Positions 22,011 to 32,694 of a stretch of DNA of 64,000 nt are shown here, piece after piece. The notes under the pieces are model-generated. The model made no database searches. It had not been told where the DNA came from and saw only the letters and a program-made list of their open reading frames with translations. The number at the start of each line of letters is the position of its first letter. The first letter of the stretch is position 1. Origin of the DNA: Phytophthora sp. 'mugwort' (Eukaryota; Oomycota; Peronosporomycetes; Peronosporales; Peronosporaceae); NCBI GenBank assembly GCA_033558025.1, contig JAUCEF010000004.1:1302001-1366000 (forward strand), written 5' to 3'. A program made the position numbers and the translations under genes.

Positions 22011-22200
22011 TGGACGCGCTGGCCAAAACGCTCACTTGTATGTGAGCCCCTATGTAACCTGGTAAATCCCGCTCGCTAGCTCATGTGGGAGGTGTGCTAG
22101 CATACTAAACCAACATACTCGAATCTTAGGTCCTAACGTGCAGTATTGGCCGAGATATGCAAGCCAAAAGTGGGCGTGCGTAACCACTTGGCGGGCAGTG
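22011..22200. repeat. Mariner-like right terminal inverted repeat
   Basis: About 190 bp, inverted relative to 20702-20875 plus 18434-18447. It ends GGCGGGCAGTG at 22200, followed by TGTA. It is intact, unlike the left copy. Confidence 0.88.
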
Positions 22201-24640
22201 TGTATATTGGCTAGAACTATCTATGAAATCAGAAATAGTATTTCACCTTCACGGATATGCGACCCAGCTTGGAGAGTTCCCGCTCAAATGACTGAACCAA
22301 ATACGACGTAACGCTAGCTTAGGATTGACTGTATACGGAGTATCCTACATCGGAGTGTTAGGATTTACGTCTACAGTTTAGATTTCAAAATGAAGATGGT
22401 GTTTTATGATATCTTGAAGGTGCGTGTAGTTGTACAACAGACCATGTCCCCGTATCATCATCACATTGCAAGCGTAGAAAATACCGTTCCTTTCTTTTCG
22501 AAGGTTTAAGGCTTTGACCGCCTCGTCCGCAAGTTGCAGAATAATATTTTCCTGGTAAGGAGAAAGGAATTCGCTTGCTACAGTATGTATTTTTTGCGTG
22601 CTGGATCGATATTCCATTTTGTCTTCTCATTCGGGTAGGGATGCACGCATCATTCACTCCAACTTTTGAAGATGACATGGTGGAGGTATATATTATCCTG
22701 CTATGTTGCTGGTGGTTGTATACAAACGATGTGTTGCTTTCGCTATCTCTAGATTATTCAAGGTGAGCCGGTGACAGGCGACGAACCGGCGGTGTGCGCT
22801 TGCTCTTAGCGCCGGGCATAGAAGAGGCAGATGTGATCTCCGAACAGCTGTCAGACTTCACCGCATTGCTGCTACACGCAGGCACCAAGCAATGTCGCGA
22901 CGATGCCGAAGGCCTTTTCAAATTACTGCTGTACAATACCTTGACCAACCGTAACAGGTGCGAGTGCTTTTTTCTCATGCTAAACTTGCACTGAGACCAC
23001 ACCGCAGCAGCTTGCTCCCGGTCGACTTCGGGAAGGTGATGTTCATCAAGGCGCACCGTTGTCCAATAAGCTCCCGTCACATGCACCCATTTTGGGGACG
23101 TCCCACCGAGAACGAAGGGTTGCAGACAGCCTGTGGTCTGTCCAGAGCGCTGCCACGCTAACAAACCTACCAATTCCAGCCAGTAAACGTCTCATCGTTA
23201 AACGCCACCAGAAATATCGTGGTGACACGCTCTTAGCTTGGCATGCAGATGGGTTATCGGCTCCAGAAGGCTTGCTGGAAGGAGTTGCGGAGTTGCTGAT
23301 TTGAATTAGAATATATTAAAGGGGATAAAGACCTGCTACACTAACTATCCATGCTTAGACCTAGCTTCATCCAGAGTTTTCTATCATTGACTTCCCCATC
23401 AGATTGAACCTGAGGGGTTTGCTTAGGTTGGACGCATTCGGTCGCTGCACCTTGGCGATGGTTATAGTGACGTTGGCGTGTACTGTTACGATCGGGAACG
23501 GCCGCTTGCCACTGCTCGGGTTTTTGCGCGGAACGGTTCGGGCATTCGGAACATGTCCTGATCTGTTTGCTTGCAGAAGTGCTCCAAGCGCTTGCAATTC
23601 TCCCGATCATTTTCGGGAGAATTCGAGAAGCCGTCGCTTTGATAAATAACCCAGTTTGCTTTGTATGGCTGTCTTGTGGTCATATCTTGGCCAAATAGAA
23701 GCTATCCCGGATACGCTTACAAAGTGCTATGATACTGGCGTGAACGGCAAAGTCAGCATAGTATATTGCTTTCTTCCAGTCCGCTTCCTCGTAACAACAG
23801 TGGTGTTGAGGGTCTTCAAATGGACCTGCTCACAGATGACGTTGACTTGAGTTTTCCTGACGTGATTGATTTCGTTTTAAGGAAGTCGTCTATGTGGAAA
23901 AATTAGAAGCACCTTGGCAAGACTGGTATCGTAGTTCGCGTGCTTAAGGAGAGCCGACAGCACAGCTACGAGGTCCAATGGTCTACTGGGATAGTAGATA
24001 TTGTACCAGTTCATACAATTTGCGTTGAACAAGGCTTGAGTAATGTCGGAAGTGTCAATTCGGGCGGTGAGAGTTCCTTTGTGTAGCTTTTGGGCTCCGT
24101 TGAGGATGGCTTCCAAAGCGTTTGGAAGAATGCATTTTCTTCTAGTGACGACGAAGAAGAGGAAGAAGATAACGACGATATGGAGCAGGAAGAAGATGCG
24201 ATACTGTAATCACACATGGTCGTCTGTGACTCCCTGTGGTGCTGTTTTGGTTGAGCATGCCAGTTTTCATCTCGTACGACACTGTGTTTTTGTGGCCGGC
24301 GTACCTCCAGCTTGGAGAACGGTCCTCAATGAAATGTTTCTACCTGATGTATCCCATATGCACTCTAAATAAAACCATTCGTCTGAATAACATCAACTTG
24401 TCGACGGGATCATTTCCCATTATTGAACCGGGCGACTTTCTTTCGGCGGATTGGAATCCGCTTGGCAATGGCTGGCGAGCCACGGCGAGATTCATCGCGG
24501 GTCTATTAGGAAACACAGAATAAAGAAGGCAACGTGAGTACGCCTGTAAACTATGCATCTAGATTTCAGATTTCAAATGAGTCGGCCCTGCTCTGAACAG
24601 GTGCTGTACGCACTTGCATTCTCGGGAAATATTCGACCCG
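22201..24640. other. Unassigned AT-rich region before the first piggyBac remnant
   Basis: Short open frames on both strands (for example 22378-22678 minus, 22754-23173 minus, 23341-23690 minus) have no motif I recognise. An acidic run FSSSDDEEEEEDNDDMEQEE lies near 24140-24200 on plus, of the kind found near the N-terminus of piggyBac-type proteins, so the decayed 5' part of that gene may begin around 24.0 kb. Confidence 0.35.
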
Positions 24641-25387
24641 TAGAATCCGGTACGTGCACCAATACATGGCTTCAATGCTCAAAGAAAAAAAAAAGGTTCT
24701 TCTGGAAACACTATCGTGGTTGAAGAATGTGCCTGGAAGGTCGTGAGTGCCAAGTGCACCCATGATAGTCTTCCTCACAAAACCAAAATTGCTCTCAAAC
24801 CTGAAGGAAAAAGAACCGAGCTAAAGTCGCTCGCAGATGCGGACAGGGGAGTGTTGATCGGTCTTAAACTTGTCGAAGGTGTCGCTGGCCAACGCCAAAA
24901 CAGCACGTTAGAGAATTTGGCGAGGGATCCGCTCTAGTGCTACGATTAGTGGAGCAACACAAAGAAACCGAAAGGATTGTGGCAGCTGACAGTGCCTTGA
25001 TTTAGTAACAACTCTAGTCCAGCTTAAAAAAATGGTTTGTATTTTCATGGGCATTGTGAAGACTGCAAACGTGGAGTATCCTAAAGTGCACATGAAGAAA
25101 TGGCTTGAAACTCTTTCGACGCGGGGATCCTACAAAATTATGTCGAGCTTTACAGACGTCGAGAAGGCAATGCATGCCTTGTGCTGGGCGGATCGCAAGT
25201 ACAAGATGCAGATATCAAATCGTGAAACTACACTTCCGGGTACGGGTAGTATTTGTGTCCGCCATTGCACAATTCTTTGTGATGGAAAACGTGAGACACA
25301 GCGATCAAAAAGCGTATTCCTCGTCCTCACTACATTTTTGCAAGCTCTCAACGATCGATGTTCACGATCACGTTCGTCAGGTATCGT

Positions 25388-25595
25388 TGTAACGGATGCA
25401 CAGCTTCCGTTGCTAACAGACGACCGTCGAGTTACGGCGTCGCATCGGCGCACCTCAGTAACCACCGATGCTCGTAGGTAACCACCAGGAGCGCACTTCT
25501 TACACTTTCATAAACTTTAATGCAATCAGTCTTCATTTCGCCTTCAACCACACAAGTTGCCACGACTCAGTTCGCTTTCAGCTTACTACGTGACA
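25388..25595 (+). repeat. 5' LTR of the gypsy element
   Basis: Begins TGTAACGGATGCACAGC and ends ACGTGACA. Compared by eye with the 3' LTR, there are about ten differences including one single-base indel, near 5 percent, so insertion was not very recent. Confidence 0.9.
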
Positions 25596-25701
25596 ATTTC
25601 GAAATTAGAGTAAAACTCTGATCGACCGAATTCAAGGCTTTAGTTCAGACCGCATTTAATACTAGATTCGTGTTCGACTACGACTTCAAGTTTAACGGGG
25701 C

Positions 25702-26736
25702 ATGAAAACCCCTCGTCTGACCGAAGACGAGTCACCGAACCTACATCAGCAACCTCGCACCGACATGGACGAATCGACGCCGTCTGAAGTACCTGCAGCG
25801 TCGCCAACGGCAGTCTCACCACACGTCGGGGGAGATAGAGGCCGTCGCCGGCGGGAGTACCGACCAGTTCATCTACAGTTCATCCGCCTACTTCTGAGCA
25901 GAGCGGCCTGCTACACATGATGCAGATGATGGTTGTATAGCAGCAGGCCATGCAACAGCAGTTCCAGGCATTCCTGGAGCATCAAGCGCGCGTGCAGAGC
26001 GAGATTTTCGAGAAACAAGCTAGGGCAAGCAGACAACGGAGCAAAGCCGAGCCGCCCAAGTTCAATGGCACGGCTAAGGAAGACTTAAAGCTCTGGCTGT
26101 TCCAGATCGAGGAGCACTTCAGCAGCTACGCTGCTGAACGTGACAGCAACGACTCTCACTTTGTGGACTTAGTAGTCCCCTATTTGGGTACCGACGTGAT
26201 GTCTTGGTACCAGGAGTTCAAGCATATGCTTGGCGACAACCCACGTACCTGGTACGTGTTCAAGCACCAACTGCGGGTTCGCTTTCGAGACAACGACTTT
26301 GAGTTCAAGTTACTGTCTCGTCTCTACGATCTGCGGGCAACGGGTACCCAGCAGAAGTACACAGCTAAGTTTATACTGCTCCTTTCCCAATCCTCGCTAG
26401 ATCTTCCTGAGATGGTGAAACGCTGGTTTTACCAGCAGAATTTGCCGCCAGACACTAGCACACATATCTCGCAAAATGTACCGCAACGCTGCAACAAACC
26501 ATTGAGCATGCGCAGCGCTTTGAGGATGCGCACAAACCGTCTACGTCCAAGGATAAGACGACCGGATCTCGAGGCTCAACCAGCAAAACGACGACAGCAT
26601 CTGACGACCAAAGAAAGTACAAACCTCCTCGACGCCATGATCCCGTTTTCATCAAGAATGCACTTGTCACATTTGTGGCGAGAAGGGCCACATCGCACCG
26701 GATTGTCCAAATAAGGGCAAGTCGCGTGCGGCAAAA
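25702..26736 (+). pseudogene. gypsy gag with CCHC zinc knuckle
   Basis: Structural protein that packages element RNA. The frame starts with a short proline-rich leader from 25702, interrupted by a stop near 25920, then runs from about 25930 with MQQQFQAFLEHQARVQSEIF and a capsid-like core (KEDLKLWLFQIEEHFSSYA, DLVVPYLGTDVMSWYQEFK, VFKHQLRVRFRDNDFEFKLL). Near 26460 the frame shifts; in the shifted frame the nucleocapsid knuckle CHICGEKGHIAPDCP is intact at about 26667-26711. The protein is therefore broken in two frames. Confidence 0.8.
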
Positions 26737-26850
26737 AACTAAGTGGCTTGGCGGCTGGCGCCCCGCTGAGCAACTCCCTGTTGGTGATAACATACACCTT
26801 CAGGTGAGTCAGCCAATCATGTTGCTAGCCACGCGGTCGCAACCTCGCAT

Positions 26851-27290
26851 GTGTTTAACTATGAGATGGATAATCCTCGACTGCAGCGCAAACGGCATGT
26901 TGTCTATGGTTTTCTGGAACAGTCAGGCTCCATTAGTGACCTGGTTTGTTCTATCTTTCTCGATTGTGGAGCCTCATTCAATGCAGTATCTCCGCAACTC
27001 GCCTCGCGACTTCATCTTCAAGTTCGTGATTTCCCTATTCCTCTGCAAGTTCAAGTCGGCGGTGACAAGTCCATTACGATTCCGCGACGAGTCAATACTA
27101 TTACGATCAATCTTCCGGGCTTTGAGCCATTCGAGAGTGAGGCTTTCCTCATCGACATTCCCGAGGGCTACGATGTACTTCTTGGTATGCCGTGGTTTTC
27201 ATCTGCTAATCCCGACATCGGTTGGTCGGAACGCACTGTCCGTCCTCGCTCATCCGGCATCGGCGTCGCCTTTCAGCATTGTGTGTAAGT
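26851..27290 (+). pseudogene. gypsy aspartic protease region
   Basis: Retropepsin-like protease that would process the polyprotein. The motif FLDCGASFNAVSPQLASRL near 26960 carries the catalytic Asp in the D(S/C)GAS form. A flap-like segment (VQVGGDKSITIPRRV) and the hydrophobic strand YDVLLGMPWF near 27170 follow in the correct order. The open frame of 145 residues then runs out of phase with the reverse transcriptase. Confidence 0.78.
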
Positions 27291-27539
27291 CCCTCGTGCT
27301 CGGACAATTGTTCGTGCTCGCCAACCATCCGTTCGACGTGCTCCGTCGACTACTGAACACGGCGCTCTCAACTATATCCGCCAGCACGAATGCTTGTCTG
27401 CATGCGGCATGACTCGCTTGGTATCTACCAAGCAGCTGAAAAAAACTCTTTCGGGCTTCTGATAATGAGTACTGCTTCTTTATATCTGCCGGCGGTACTC
27501 TTAAATCTGCAACCAAACTGACTTGGGATAATGTCGTCG

Positions 27540-28680
27540 ATAATCTGGTGTACCCGCTCGCTATTCGCTACAAGGACACTGTTTTTCGTTATGATCTGCC
27601 ATCCGTACCAACAACCCGCTTCGGCGGTATGGAGGTCACGATTGAGCTCAACGACGACGTGCCAAGTACACCGCAAGCAGAATCCGCTATCTGCCGCAAT
27701 GCGCGAGGTTATCCGGGCCTGGACAGTTGAGATGGTGGCCGCAAAAATCATCAGGCCGTCCAGCTCACCTTACTGTGCGCCAACTTTCTGTGTTCGCAAG
27801 GCCAACGGCGAGTGGCGCATCTTCCATCATTTCCGTGGTATCAATGCGAAGATGCGAGTCCCAGCGAATCCAATTCCGCGCAAGGACGACATTTACCGTG
27901 CCATGGCGACCGGACGTGTCTTTTCGGCCATGGACCTACTCTGTGGCTTCTACCAGGTTCGCCTTCGCGAGGATTCAATTCCCTATACCGCTTTTGCGAT
28001 CGCCGACGGCTTATGAATACCTCGTCACACCTATGGGAGTTTCCAGCAGTCCTTCTTGCATTAATCGGATGGTCCAGCACACTTATCAACAAGACTTTTG
28101 CAGGACCTATTTTGACGACATCTTTGTCTTTACTCCGACAGATTCCGTAGAGGAACACCTGGTCGCTCTCGAGAAGGTATTCGAGCGCTGCCGGGACCAA
28201 CAGCTCTTCATCAAGCTCTCCAAGTGTACTTTCTGTGCTGCGGAAATTCCGTGTTTTGGTGATCGGATCGGTCGAGACGGCGTTCGAATGGACCCAGGAA
28301 AGTCAGAGCTCAATCGCAACTGGCCCGTGCCAAAAACCAACATGAGCTCCAGTCATTATAGGACCTGTGTCTACGTGCTTCGCTTCTGTCCTGATTTTGC
28401 TGAACTCAGCGTGCCTCTTATCGACCTGACTAATGGCCGAAGTCGACCCCGTGGAGCTTGACGACGTCCATCACAAAGTTTTTTTTAAGGAGCTCAAAGC
28501 TCGACCGTCGTCACCCGGCAGTGCTCGCGAACCAGATTTCACCCGCCCTTTTCACGTAAACATGGATGCCATCGACTTTGCAATTGGCGGCTACCTGTTT
28601 CAAGTCGCCGATGATGGCTCGGAGCAGATTATCGCGTACAGCGGCTGGAAGCTCTCTCGGGCATAGACAATATAACCGAC
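27540..28680 (+). pseudogene. gypsy reverse transcriptase and RNase H
   Basis: RT copies element RNA into DNA and RNase H removes the template. Readable parts are SSSPYCAPTFCVRKANGEWR near 27760, VFSAMDLLCGFYQVRLRED near 27920 (the first catalytic Asp), then after a frameshift YEYLVTPMGVSSSPS near 28015 and TYFDDIFVFT near 28110, the (Y/F)XDD-type active site as FDD. The thumb and connection follow (SKCTFCAAEIPCFGDRIGRDG). RNase H starts near 28550 with FHVNMDAIDFAIGGYLFQ and ends near 28890 with WVAGSTNVVADAMS in another frame. Multiple frame changes and a stop near 28665 inactivate it. Confidence 0.82.
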
Positions 28681-28989
28681 GCGTGAGAAAGAACTACTAG
28701 CTGCCATTCATCCTCTGCGACTTGGAAGGTCTACTTGATCGACAACCCGTTTTTTTTATCAAAATGGATCACAAGACGATCGAAAACAAATTCTTACACA
28801 GCAGACGTGTTCGAAGCGCCTGTCTCGCTGGTTGAACGAGTTGGCACTTTTTCAGCCCCGCTTCCGATGGGTAGCCGGCTCAACCAACGTAGTCGCTGAC
28901 GCGATGTCCCCTAACCCACTCTGGTCCGATGGTTCTTCTCGCCGGTCAGCCTCCAGTCGGTCCTCCAAGCTCTGGCGACACCATCTGCG

Positions 28990-30490
28990 GAAAACGAACC
29001 CCACGCACTTCTGTTCCAGCGTCTAACTCGATCAAGTATTCCTACCCAGTGCCGCCAGAAGAACCCGCAGGATCCACATTTTGGCCCAATGCTTCGTTCA
29101 TTGAGCGACAACTCCACGGAGTCACCAAGCAGACTCTCAAAATATTCGCTAGAGGGTGTATTCTCTACTTCCAAGTGAATTCGGCGGCTCCCCGGCGTCT
29201 TTGCATTCCTGACGATCCAGAGCTGCGAAACCAGCTACTGTTCGAGGAACATGAAGTTTTTACAAGAGGTCATCCAGTCAACACAAGACACGACTTCTCG
29301 TGGCGTCCAAAATCTATTGGCCCCGCATGTTCGCGGATATTCAGTCTTACGTGTCTTCTTGTGAGCAGTGTCAGCGCAATAAAGTTCCTCGCGGGAAGAG
29401 ACCAGGGCATTTGCGCACCCTCGATGTCCCTGACAGTCGTTGTAGCGACATCAGCATGGATTTCTTGTGCGACTACCGGAGACTCAGGATACTAAGTTTG
29501 ATTCAATTCTCGTCATCGTCGATCGACTCACGAAGAAGGCACATTTTCTTCCTACCCTCACAGACGCGTCGGCATCCGATGTGGCTAAGCTCTTTTGTTC
29601 ATCTTACCAACGCTTACAAGGTTACCCCGCACGATTGTCAGTGACAGAGACGTGAAATTCACCTCAAAGCTGTGGACGGACATCATGCAGCTTCAGGACA
29701 CTCAGCTCCGGCTCTGTTCAGCTTTCCAGCCAGCCACTGACGGCCAGTCGGAGGTGACAAACAAGTTCGTGATCGAATTTTTACGTCATTTTATCGGGCT
29801 TCATCAGACTGACCGGGATCAATTCATCCACTTTGCGTGATCAGCCTACAATTCACGCTCACACTCGGCGATCGGAATGACGCCATTTGAGGCCGACCTC
29901 GCATATCATCGTCGTTCAGTCCTGGGTCTCGTGTACCGGTTCAGCCGAACGTTGCCCCAGCAGCAGTGAGCTTCGTGGATCACCAACGCTCACTCCTTAT
30001 TGAAGCCCAGGACGCAATCGCAGCAGCACAACAACGCATGAGCAAGTCTTTCGATCGGCACCGTCGACACCAAACATTTTCTATCGGCGACAAGGTTTTG
30101 CTCGACAGTCAAAATTTGGATCTCGCACACGTCGCCACTACAGGCCGCCGCAAGCTCGCTTCTCGATTCTTAGGACCCTATACAGTCGAAGCTGTCCCTG
30201 GTCTATCGCGTTACCGACTCACACTTCTACTGGGTCTGCGTCTGTTTCCAGAATTTCATGTTTCGCTACTGAAACCTTACCACAGCGACGTCAATCCTCG
30301 ACGTATCAATCGCGTTCCTCGGGATATTGTCGCGAACGGCAAGGAAGGACACTTCGTTCACTCCATCACGGGCCACCGGAGGCACCGCGGAATTCAACAG
30401 TACCGCGTACGCTGTCTGGACTCGACTATCAAGCCTTCATGGGAGCCCCTCGACAATCTCAATCAAGTCCGGGGTCTCATCCGATAATTG
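28990..30490 (+). pseudogene. gypsy integrase with chromodomain-like tail
   Basis: Integrase inserts the cDNA. The zinc-binding region is seen as VSSCEQCQRNKVPRGK near 29350; the core has ILVIVDRLTKKAHFLPTLTD near 29510 (with the first Asp just upstream in SMDFLCDY), SDRDVKFTSKLWTDIM near 29640 (second Asp) and FQPATDGQSEVTNKFVIEFL near 29730 (Glu). The downstream frame 29966-30487 carries a GPY/F-like module (RFLGPYTVEAVPGLSRY), then a chromodomain-like VHSITGHRRHRGIQQYRVR...PSWEPLDNL end. The chromodomain suggests chromatin-targeted insertion. Stops at 29839 and frameshifts disable it. Confidence 0.82.
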
Positions 30491-30539
30491 CTTTCGAGCT
30501 TAACGTCCACAAGGACAACAGCTCGTCTACAGGAGGGAC

Positions 30540-30748
30540 TGTAACGGATACACAGCTTCCGTTGCTAACGGACGACCGTCGAGTTACGGCGTCGCATATG
30601 GCGCACCTCAGTAACCACCGATGCTCGTAGGTAACCACCAGGAGCGCACTTCTTACACTTTCATAAACTTCAATGCAATCAGTCTTCATCTCGCCTTCAA
30701 GCACACAAGTTGCCACGCCTCAGTTCGATTTCAGCTTATTTCGTGACA
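30540..30748 (+). repeat. 3' LTR of the gypsy element
   Basis: Begins TGTAACGGATACACAGC after the purine tract and ends TTCGTGACA. ATCGT follows directly, duplicating 25383-25387. Confidence 0.9.
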
Positions 30749-31294
30749 ATCGTTGACAATTGAGCGCGAATGGATCGCACAAACCTGAATGCGTCACCGG
30801 TTTACTACCATCTTAGGGATGGTAGACGAAGAGCCTAACAGGCGCGCCCTACAAATCAGTCGAACAGCATCTGCTCGAAAGTACCATGCTGTATTTCAGT
30901 GACTTTGCCTCGCAGCTATCTCACCAGCTTATTTTCAGTGAGTACACAATAAAGAGACCACTGTGACCCGGTTCCAGTTTTGATAGGGAGCTATTACCAA
31001 TTGTCCTCTGCTATTACCACTTCTGCTGATATATTATTGTGAACTGTGATAGACAGCCAACTCGCACGTTAAAGGCCTTCGGTGATCTCCCACAATACGC
31101 TGACGCGCGCAAGTCAGCCAGGCGTGTGCAACGGCAATGCTGTATGTGCCAAAAGAAATGCTCTTATTACTGCGCCGGTTGTTCGGATCCGCAACTAAAC
31201 TCGTTTTTCGGTGTTGAAGGCCCAAGATCATAGCGCATGTGCTTCAGTGATCATCTCACTTCACCTTCAGTCTGAATTTCTTTTCACTGCATAT

Positions 31295-31373
31295 GTTACT
31301 CAATACAAAGTGAAAATAAATTTCAGTCTTAAAAAAGATTGTATTGAGTAACTTTCATAGTTACTCAATACAA
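31295..31373. repeat. Three copies of a 14-bp repeat, one inverted
   Basis: GTTACTCAATACAA occurs at 31295-31308 and 31360-31373; its reverse complement is at 31339-31352. The first and middle copies could form a hairpin with a 30-nt loop. It lies between the end of the piggyBac remnant and a gypsy integrase remnant, so it may mark an element terminus. Confidence 0.7.
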
Positions 31374-31374
31374 A

Positions 31375-32300
31375 CGTAAAAACGTAAACCTAATCTATGC
31401 GGGCCTACTAGTAGGATTAAAGCCACGCTACTGGTATGCTTTCGACCTGGGGAGAAAAGGTTAATGTCATAGCTGCTTAGTAATTCTTGGAACTGTTTGG
31501 CCTGTAAACGCAGTGCATTTGTCGTGCACAACCTCGCATGGCCGTGGATAACGACAAAGCCATTCGCGATCAAAGCTCACTCATTCGCGATCAAAGCTCT
31601 CCGAAGCTGTCAGCTGGCGTTTGTCGGCTCGACACCCCACCTCGGGTCATCGTAGCCTGATCAATCATGACGATCCCATAATTTCCCTTCTCGCAAGGTC
31701 CGAGGACATCCACGTGGACCATATCAAATGGGTTCACTGTCTTCCTAGTGCGTGGCAGAAGAAGATCGTAGTCCTGATTGCCACCGCGCACCTTGGCGAG
31801 TTTGCACTCCATATATTTCTTGACGAACTCCACTATGTGGCCTTCATGCTGAACCAGTACAAGATCTGCCGCAAAGTCTTGTATTTGGCGCTCGCCAGCA
31901 GGATATATTGAGATATTGAGACCAGTGGATTAAGCCTTCTCGAAGCTTGTCGAGGACGATTACCCGATTCTAGTAGGCCACCGAGATACATCCCAAAGCG
32001 ATATGAGTTCATAGTCCGGATTGTAGGAGAACGCAAAACATGCCGACCTGATCTTTTAAGTCATGGGGTCTGCTTCTTGGTAATTGCGAAGCATCGGCCC
32101 AAGCCCGAAACATTATGGGTCGTCACTGGCAACATAAACTTCATCAGGTAGCGCTGCTTCGTCGTGCGAACTCTTCATGCGGGAGAACGCATCAGGCTCG
32201 ATGTCGTTTTCGCCTTTGATATAGTGCATAGTCAGGCGATATTCAGAGAGAAGTAGCTTCCATCTCTCAACTCGTAAATCGTTTCTGCCGTATAAATCAG
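31375..32300 (-). pseudogene. Second gypsy-type remnant: RNase H end and integrase
   Basis: Reading down the minus strand: ERWKLLLSEYRLTMHYIKGE-type sequence near 32270-32215 and DIEPDAFSRMKSS near 32200, the C-terminal end of an RNase H domain; then after a gap FVKKYMECKLAKVRGGNQDY near 31825 (end of the zinc module) and NPFDMVHVDVLGPCEKGNYG near 31735, which carries the first integrase Asp. QEFQELLSSYDI-like sequence (KQFQELLSSYDINL near 31490) marks the region of the second Asp, now lost. The family differs from the complete chromovirus next door. It is a fragment with stops, without LTRs that I can see. Confidence 0.65.
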
Positions 32301-32319
32301 GTTATTATGATCGTTCAAC

Positions 32320-32694
32320 CAAGAAGGTATGAATGACGAAAAGCTGGTTAGAGAATATCTGAAAGGTATTTGCGTGATGCGTGCAGAACCGCGTGGGCGA
32401 GAGACAATCATCTACATTGAGAACTGCCCTGGTCGTCTTGGTGTAGACGAATGGCTAGCTGAGCCTGACTGTATCGACACTGACCTTGAGTTTTTTTTTT
32501 TCGCCAAGCGCGACGGACCTCTGCTAGCCAGCGAGTTCCTTCCTAATCTCAAAGGTAAAAACAAAAAAACGCATAAAACACAGGTGGTACGAGAAGAAAG
32601 TGGAATTGATATACAAAAAACTTGGCAAAAAAATAAGATTCGGAAGAATGTTCGTGGGCTGAAAAGCTTCATAACCTGTTCTCGTACGCTATAG
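32320..32694 (+). pseudogene. Possible pogo-type DDE core fragment (plus strand)
   Basis: The open frame from about 32329 reads GRETIIYIENCPGRLGVDEW, then IDTDLEFFFFAKRDG and QKTWQKNKIRKN. The spacing resembles the DDE superfamily endonuclease core of oomycete pogo-like elements, where a (D/E)N-containing strand is followed about 25 residues later by an LEFxP segment and then a Trp-Gln helix. The catalytic Asp position reads Glu. The resemblance is moderate; it could also be a chance open frame, since the opposite strand immediately to the right encodes a different pogo segment. Confidence 0.35.

Larger units (their letters stand above)
18434..22200 (-). mobile_element. Mariner-like element interrupted by a Harbinger element
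   Basis: The element is bounded by inverted repeats of about 190 bp. The right repeat is 22011-22200. The left repeat is split: its outer 14 bp (CACTGCCCGCCAAG) are at 18434-18447 and the rest (TGGCTACATTC onward) at 20702-20875, with a Harbinger insertion between. Removing the insertion and one AAG copy gives an element of about 1.5 kb carrying one transposase gene on the minus strand. A TA lies beside the left end; the right flank is TGTA, so the target duplication is imperfect or eroded. Confidence 0.85.
25388..30748 (+). mobile_element. Ty3/gypsy chromovirus, LTR to LTR, TSD ATCGT
   Basis: A 5.36-kb LTR retrotransposon with TG...CA long terminal repeats at 25388-25595 and 30540-30748 and an exact 5-bp target duplication, ATCGT, at 25383-25387 and 30749-30753. 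Internal order on plus is gag, aspartic protease, reverse transcriptase, RNase H, integrase with zinc module, and a C-terminal chromodomain-like segment, which places it among the chromovirus branch of Ty3/gypsy. A short purine tract (AGGAGGGAC, 30531-30539) precedes the 3' LTR. The primer-binding site after the 5' LTR is not obvious. Frameshifts and stops in all genes show it is inactive now. Confidence 0.9.
24640..31234 (+). pseudogene. piggyBac-type transposase split by a gypsy element
   Basis: The plus strand shows SMLKEKKKVLLETLSWLKNV near 24675, KCTHDSLPHKTKIALKPEGK near 24760, LVEGVAGQRQNSTLENLARD, LVLRLVEQHKETERIVAADS near 24940, then after frameshifts MGIVKTANVEYPKVHMKKW near 25055, HALCWADRKYKMQIS, and DVHDHVRQV at 25366-25384, the last catalytic Asp region. 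There the gypsy element interrupts it. After the element the frame resumes as SLTIEREWIAQT at 30754, and the protein ends with a Cys-rich module CCMCQKKCSYYCAGCSD near 31140, typical of piggyBac C-termini. The stop TAG is at 31231-31233. Internal stops were present apart from the insertion, so the gene was probably already dead or dying. Confidence 0.8.
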
